Source: Brevibacterium paucivorans (lineage in GTDB: Bacteria; Actinomycetota; Actinomycetes; Actinomycetales; Brevibacteriaceae). From it: a stretch of DNA of 64,000 bases. The translations under genes were made by a program, and so were the position numbers. The notes below the pieces were generated by a model. The model saw only the letters and a program-made list of their open reading frames with translations. It made no database searches and was not told the origin of the DNA. This document shows positions 60,312 through 64,000 of this stretch, piece by piece. Positions within the stretch are counted from its first letter, which is position 1. Every line of letters starts with the position of its first letter. Location of the stretch: assembly GCF_016907735.1 (NCBI RefSeq), contig NZ_JAFBCP010000001.1, positions 1,674,001 through 1,738,000 on the forward strand, written 5' to 3'.

Positions 60312-60350
60312 GGGGCATCCTCCAGTTGAGACAGTTTTAATAACATATAA

Positions 60351-60380
60351 AAGCTACGCCGGGGGCGTCGCTTTAGCCAA
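60351..60380 (-). promoter_or_regulatory. Candidate sdh operon promoter
   Basis: On the minus strand TTGGCT (60375-60380), an 18-bp spacer, then TAGCTT (60351-60356) form a plausible sigma-A promoter about 40 bp upstream of sdhC. The rest of the 234-bp gap to manC shows nothing clear. Confidence 0.35.
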
Positions 60381-60545
60381 TCGAGCGAACCAGTGTCCAA
60401 TAAATCCCGCGAGCTAACGCGTTCTTTATGAGATTCGCAGACATTACACATAATAACGCCACATTTGCGTTGGGTATCTCTCGGGTTTCATTTCGTGGCG
60501 CGTGTCTTGTGGAAGTGTGCCCGTGGTGCCCGCGACAATGAAGCA

Positions 60546-61652
60546 ATGATTCCCAACTTTCATGCGGTGATCCCGGCCGGAGGTGCGGGGACCAGATTGT
60601 GGCCCCTGTCCCGTCGCGACCGCCCAAAGTTCTTGCACGACATCCTCGGAGTTGGCTCAACCCTGTTGCAGTCCACCTGGTCGCGAACGGTGCCCCTGGT
60701 GGACCCGGACCACATGTGGGTGGTCACGGGGCAGGCTCACGCTGAAGAGGTTTCGCACCAGCTCCCAGCCTTACGGGACGATCGGTTAGTCCGGGAACCT
60801 TCACCTCGGGATTCTGCGGCAGCCATTGGGCTGGCCGCCGCGCTCATTCACCGCACTGACCCAGACGCGGTCATTGGCTCTTTTTCTGCAGATCACTCAA
60901 TTACTAATGCGGAAGATTTCCGCACGGTCATCACACAGGCTGTGGCGGCGGCGTCTGGCGGGGACATCGTCACGGTGGGGATTACTCCTACTTACGCGTC
61001 GACGGCGTACGGGTATATAGAGACCGGCGCGAACTTGGGGTTGCGGGCCGCACCCACGGCGAGGCGTGCGCTTAACTTTGTGGAGAAACCGGACGCAACC
61101 GCGGCGCGGAAGTACACGTTTTCGGGGCGTTATCGGTGGAACGCGGGCATGTTCATTGCGCGCACTGACGCGATGTTGGAGTTGTTCGCACAGCACGCCC
61201 CTGATCTGTATGCGGGGTTGATGAAGATCGCCGAGGTGTGGGGCACCGACCGTCAAGATGCTGTCTTGGGTGAGGTGTGGCCGCAGCTGGAGAAGGTGGC
61301 GATCGACTATGTGATCGCGGAACCGGCTGCGCGTGCTGGGCGCGTTGTCGTTGTCCCGGGAGACTTCGGTTGGGATGACGTGGGCGACTTCGATGCGGTG
61401 GCCAAGCTTCGGCAACCGGCACCGGGGGAGCGGTGCGCGGTGAAGGTCATTGGTGATTCGCCAGTGATTTCGGAGGACTCGTCTGGTGTGGTGATCTCGA
61501 CCGGCGACCGGCCCGTGGCACTTGTAGGGCTTGACGACGTAGTGGTCGTGGACACGGATGACGCGCTTCTTGTCACCAGCCGTAGCAGTGCGCAGAAGGT
61601 CAAGAACGTAGTTGCGCGGTTGAACGATCAGGGGCTTACGCAGATTCTGTAG
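60546..61652 (+). CDS. manC: Mannose-1-phosphate guanylyltransferase
   Basis: The enzyme (368 residues) makes GDP-mannose for cell-envelope glycans. The signature PAGGAGTRLWPLSRRDRPKF is at residues 10-29, and NFVEKPD and YRWNAGMFIARTD follow. The ATG at 60546 is chosen because it starts the conserved region; no strong ribosome binding site is seen. A C-terminal isomerase domain is absent, so it is the single-function type. It is divergent from sdhC. Confidence 0.92.
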   Translation: MIPNFHAVIPAGGAGTRLWPLSRRDRPKFLHDILGVGSTLLQSTWSRTVPLVDPDHMWVVTGQAHAEEVSHQLPALRDDRLVREPSPRDSAAAIGLAAALIHRTDPDAVIGSFSADHSITNAEDFRTVITQAVAAASGGDIVTVGITPTYASTAYGYIETGANLGLRAAPTARRALNFVEKPDATAARKYTFSGRYRWNAGMFIARTDAMLELFAQHAPDLYAGLMKIAEVWGTDRQDAVLGEVWPQLEKVAIDYVIAEPAARAGRVVVVPGDFGWDDVGDFDAVAKLRQPAPGERCAVKVIGDSPVISEDSSGVVISTGDRPVALVGLDDVVVVDTDDALLVTSRSSAQKVKNVVARLNDQGLTQIL

Positions 61653-61766
61653 GTGTCTCGCGGGCACGTAGCCCGCCCACTTTCGTGTCATGCCGTGTCA
61701 TGAACTGGCTCGGGTGGCGGTGAGCGACTACATTATTGCCACACACGAATTGGGAATGAGGACACG

Positions 61767-62933
61767 TTGATTGAGACAGTTGTAAATGAGCTAGTGGATG
61801 AGCTCATTGAGTTTCGTCGTGATATTCACGCTCACCCGGAACTGTCGAACGCTGAACACCGCACAACTGAGAAGATCGCGCAACGCCTCAAAGACGCAGG
61901 CCTTGAACCGGTGTTGTTCGAAGGCACAGGCTTGTACGTGGATGTGGGCGATGGGCCTATCGTGGGTGGTCTGCGCGCCGACATTGACGCGCTTCCGCTG
62001 GACGATCTGACCCGGACTGAGTTTGCTTCAACCGTGCCGGGCGTGAGCCACTCGTGCGGTCACGACGTTCACCTCACAGCGGCGATGGGGGCAGCGCTCG
62101 CTCTGTCACGGATCCACGAAACCAAAGGTGGTTTAGGTGGAACGATCCGCTGTATTTTCCAGCCTGCTGAAGAAGTAACACCCGGTGGCGCTTTGCAAAT
62201 CATTCAGCAGGGCGCGCTGACGGGCGTCCCGCTATGCTACGCCTTGCACTGTGATCCAAACGTAGACGTGGGCAAGGTGGGTTCACGAATCGGCCCCATC
62301 ACGGCAGCCGGAGACACAGTGATTCTGCGACTGCGCGGTCACGGCGGTCACACGTCACGCCCGCACCTGACAGAAGACTTGGTGTACGCGCTTGGTCGTC
62401 TAGCTGTGGACTTGCCGTCGACGCTTTCGCGCCTCATAGACCCGCGCCACGCGTTTTCCCTGGTGTGGGGTGCGATTGAAGCTGGCCACGCCCCAAACGT
62501 AGTCCCCAACGAAGGTTTGCTCATGGGGACACTGCGGTGCCTGGACGTTGACGGATGGAACAAGGTCGCGCAGGTGCTACCTGACTTGGTTGACCGGATT
62601 GCCGGCCCGTACGGCGTGGAAGTGGATTTGGAACACCGCCGAGGTGTCCCACCCGTGGTCAACACCGAAGACGAAGTGACGTTGGCCGAGCACGCGATCC
62701 GGCAGGAGCTGGGGCCGGATTCCGTGGAACTCACCCCGCAGTCGATGGGTGGGGAAGACTTCGCGTGGTACCTCACCCGGGTGCCGGGCGCTCTCATTCG
62801 TTTGGGTACGCGCACCCCTGGCGGCCACACGTACGACATTCACCAGGGCGACTTCCTGGTTGATGAACGCGCTGTGGGCATTGCGACGCGTGTGAACTGC
62901 GCGGTAGCACTGGAGGCTTTGAACCGCGCGTGA
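61767..62933 (+). CDS. M20-family amidohydrolase
   Basis: A 388-residue metal-dependent hydrolase of the M20D group (IAA-amino acid or N-acyl-amino acid hydrolases). RRDIHAHPELS, GLRADIDALPLDD, HSCGHDVHLTAA and FQPAEEVTPGGA hold the metal ligands and catalytic Glu. The substrate is not predictable. The TTG at 61767 follows TGAGGAC. It is 17 bp before the adenosine deaminase gene. Confidence 0.88.
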   Translation: MIETVVNELVDELIEFRRDIHAHPELSNAEHRTTEKIAQRLKDAGLEPVLFEGTGLYVDVGDGPIVGGLRADIDALPLDDLTRTEFASTVPGVSHSCGHDVHLTAAMGAALALSRIHETKGGLGGTIRCIFQPAEEVTPGGALQIIQQGALTGVPLCYALHCDPNVDVGKVGSRIGPITAAGDTVILRLRGHGGHTSRPHLTEDLVYALGRLAVDLPSTLSRLIDPRHAFSLVWGAIEAGHAPNVVPNEGLLMGTLRCLDVDGWNKVAQVLPDLVDRIAGPYGVEVDLEHRRGVPPVVNTEDEVTLAEHAIRQELGPDSVELTPQSMGGEDFAWYLTRVPGALIRLGTRTPGGHTYDIHQGDFLVDERAVGIATRVNCAVALEALNRA

Positions 62934-62938
62934 TCCGC

Positions 62939-62944
62939 TAGGCT
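62939..62944 (+). promoter_or_regulatory. -10 element for a probable leaderless add transcript
   Basis: TAGGCT ends 6 nt before the GTG at 62951. TAGGCT is a common actinobacterial -10 form. GGAAGG touches the start codon, too close to serve well as a ribosome binding site, so a leaderless transcript is likely. Confidence 0.4.
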
Positions 62945-62950
62945 GGAAGG

Positions 62951-64000
62951 GTGGATACTAACCTTTTTCCTACACCTGTTGGCGTTGACGACCGTGACCC
63001 TATCCTGGAGCTTCCAAAGGTTTCGTTGCACGACCACCTCGACGGTGGACTGCGTGCTTCAACCCTGATTGAACTGGCTGATGAGGCTGGTTTTGAGCTC
63101 CCCTCAGGTGACCCCAGCGATATTCGTGCGCGCATTCTAGGTGCGTCGAATTCGGGAAGCTTGGAGCGTTACTTGGAGTCGTTTGCGTGGACGGTTTCAG
63201 TGATGCAGACGGCTGACGCTTTGACGCGCGTTGCACGCGAATGGGTGCTCGACCAGGCCGCTGACGGCGTGTTCTACGCAGAGGCCCGGTGGGCTCCGGA
63301 ACAGCACGTGCAGGGTGATCTGGACATGGATGCGGCTGTCGAAGCTGTGCAAGCAGGGCTGAACGAAGGAACCGCACTTGTTGCTGAGGCCGGAAAGTTC
63401 ATTCGCGTGGGGCAGATCCTCACGGCTATGCGACACGCGAAGAACTCGGTCGCAGTGGCTGAGCTGGCGTTGCGTCACCGTGACAACGGAGTTGTGGGCT
63501 TTGACCTCGCCGGAGCGGAAGCCGGCAACCCGCCAAGTGCGCACCTGACTGCGTGCGAAGCTCTGCACGCGGCGTGCTTCCCCATGACGATCCACGCGGG
63601 TGAAGGCGCAGGTGTCGACTCAATTTTTGAAGCAGTCCAGGTGTGCCACACCCAGCGGATCGGTCACGGTGTGCGCATCGTGGAAGACATGGACATCATT
63701 GACGGGCAAGGATCCTTGGGAGACCTGTCCTCGTGGATCCTGGACCGGCAGATTCCGCTGGAACTGTCACCCACCTCGAACATCCACACGGGTGCAGCGG
63801 ACTCGATCGAAACCCACCCCATCACGGGACTGAAAGACCTGGGCTTCGCGGTGACGGTGAACCCGGATAACCGTTTGATGTCAGGTACGTCCGTGTCTAA
63901 GGAAATGCGTTTGCTCGTAGACCGCGCGGGCTGGGACCAGGCCGACCTCGAATGGGTCACGGTCAACGCCCTGAACGCGGCGTTCTTACCACTGGATGTG
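62951..64000 (+). CDS. add: Adenosine deaminase (partial)
   Basis: The first 350 codons are visible; the gene runs off the right edge. The enzyme deaminates adenosine to inosine in purine salvage. Metal and catalytic motifs are SLHDHLDGG (His-x-His), TIHAGEGAG, RIGHGVRI, LSPTSNIHTG and NPDNRLMSGTSVS (catalytic Asp region). Length and order are normal up to the edge. The start at 62951 is preferred because it gives a short N-terminus before the barrel. Confidence 0.93.
   Translation, partial: MDTNLFPTPVGVDDRDPILELPKVSLHDHLDGGLRASTLIELADEAGFELPSGDPSDIRARILGASNSGSLERYLESFAWTVSVMQTADALTRVAREWVLDQAADGVFYAEARWAPEQHVQGDLDMDAAVEAVQAGLNEGTALVAEAGKFIRVGQILTAMRHAKNSVAVAELALRHRDNGVVGFDLAGAEAGNPPSAHLTACEALHAACFPMTIHAGEGAGVDSIFEAVQVCHTQRIGHGVRIVEDMDIIDGQGSLGDLSSWILDRQIPLELSPTSNIHTGAADSIETHPITGLKDLGFAVTVNPDNRLMSGTSVSKEMRLLVDRAGWDQADLEWVTVNALNAAFLPLDV

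Overview
The window is a chromosomal segment of a moderately high-GC Gram-positive actinobacterium, most likely of the order Micrococcales. The evidence is the actinobacterial form of the rpoBC, str, S10, spc and alpha operons, TTG/GTG starts, an actinobacterial group III phosphofructokinase, the glyA-folD-xthA-trpS and sdhCDAB-manC neighbourhoods, a DUF1707 protein and sortase-anchored (LPXTG-type) exoproteins. I cannot fix the genus.

Layout. 1-1354: partial polytopic membrane protein, minus strand. 1705-9105: rpoB-rpoC. 9254-11125: pfkA and a DUF1707/LiaF-like gene, minus strand. 11528-15842: str operon (rpsL-rpsG-fusA-tuf). 16236-21547: S10 operon (rpsJ to rpsQ). 21685-25672: spc operon (rplN to rplO), with no rpsN/rpsZ between rplE and rpsH. 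25795-26954: a tiny membrane protein and a divergent PaaX-like regulator, which separate rplO from secY. 27117-29826: secY-adk-map. 29917-36740: an island of secreted or surface proteins and peptidases between map and infA: an S33 peptidase and an S1 protease, both with sortase signals, a META-like lipoprotein, and a calpain-family (C2) cysteine peptidase. 36928-40000: infA-rpmJ-rpsM-rpsK-rpoA-rplQ, with no rpsD. 40065-44465: a four-gene minus-strand operon (Acg-like nitroreductase, YghO-like acyltransferase, small ABM-like protein, PaaK-like adenylate-forming ligase), divergent from an acyl-CoA-dehydrogenase-fold flavoprotein (44564-45715). 46071-55050: glyA-folD, a GNAT gene, xthA, cstA-ybdD, trpS and an App1-like phosphatase. 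55072-60311: sdhCDAB followed by a D-Ala-D-Ala carboxypeptidase-like gene and a mobA-like gene. 60546-64000: manC, an M20 amidohydrolase and the start of adenosine deaminase.

How the parts work together. Most of the window is the transcription and translation core (RNA polymerase, about 30 ribosomal proteins, EF-G, EF-Tu, IF-1, SecY, methionine aminopeptidase, TrpRS). Central metabolism adds phosphofructokinase, succinate dehydrogenase, one-carbon enzymes and a probable pyruvate transporter. The accessory material sits at operon joints: rplO/secY, map/infA and after rplQ.

Beyond genes, three things stand out. (1) The octamer CACCTCGG (either strand) occurs 35 times by hand count, several-fold above expectation. 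Two inverted pairs of it form terminator-like hairpins, as DNA-uptake sequences do in Neisseria and Haemophilus. (2) A 56-bp palindromic repeat occurs at 45727 and 48481, and its substitutions preserve pairing. (3) The 40-45.7 kb flavin/acyl-activation locus looks like an uncharacterised pathway. No tRNA, rRNA, CRISPR array, insertion sequence or phage gene was seen.
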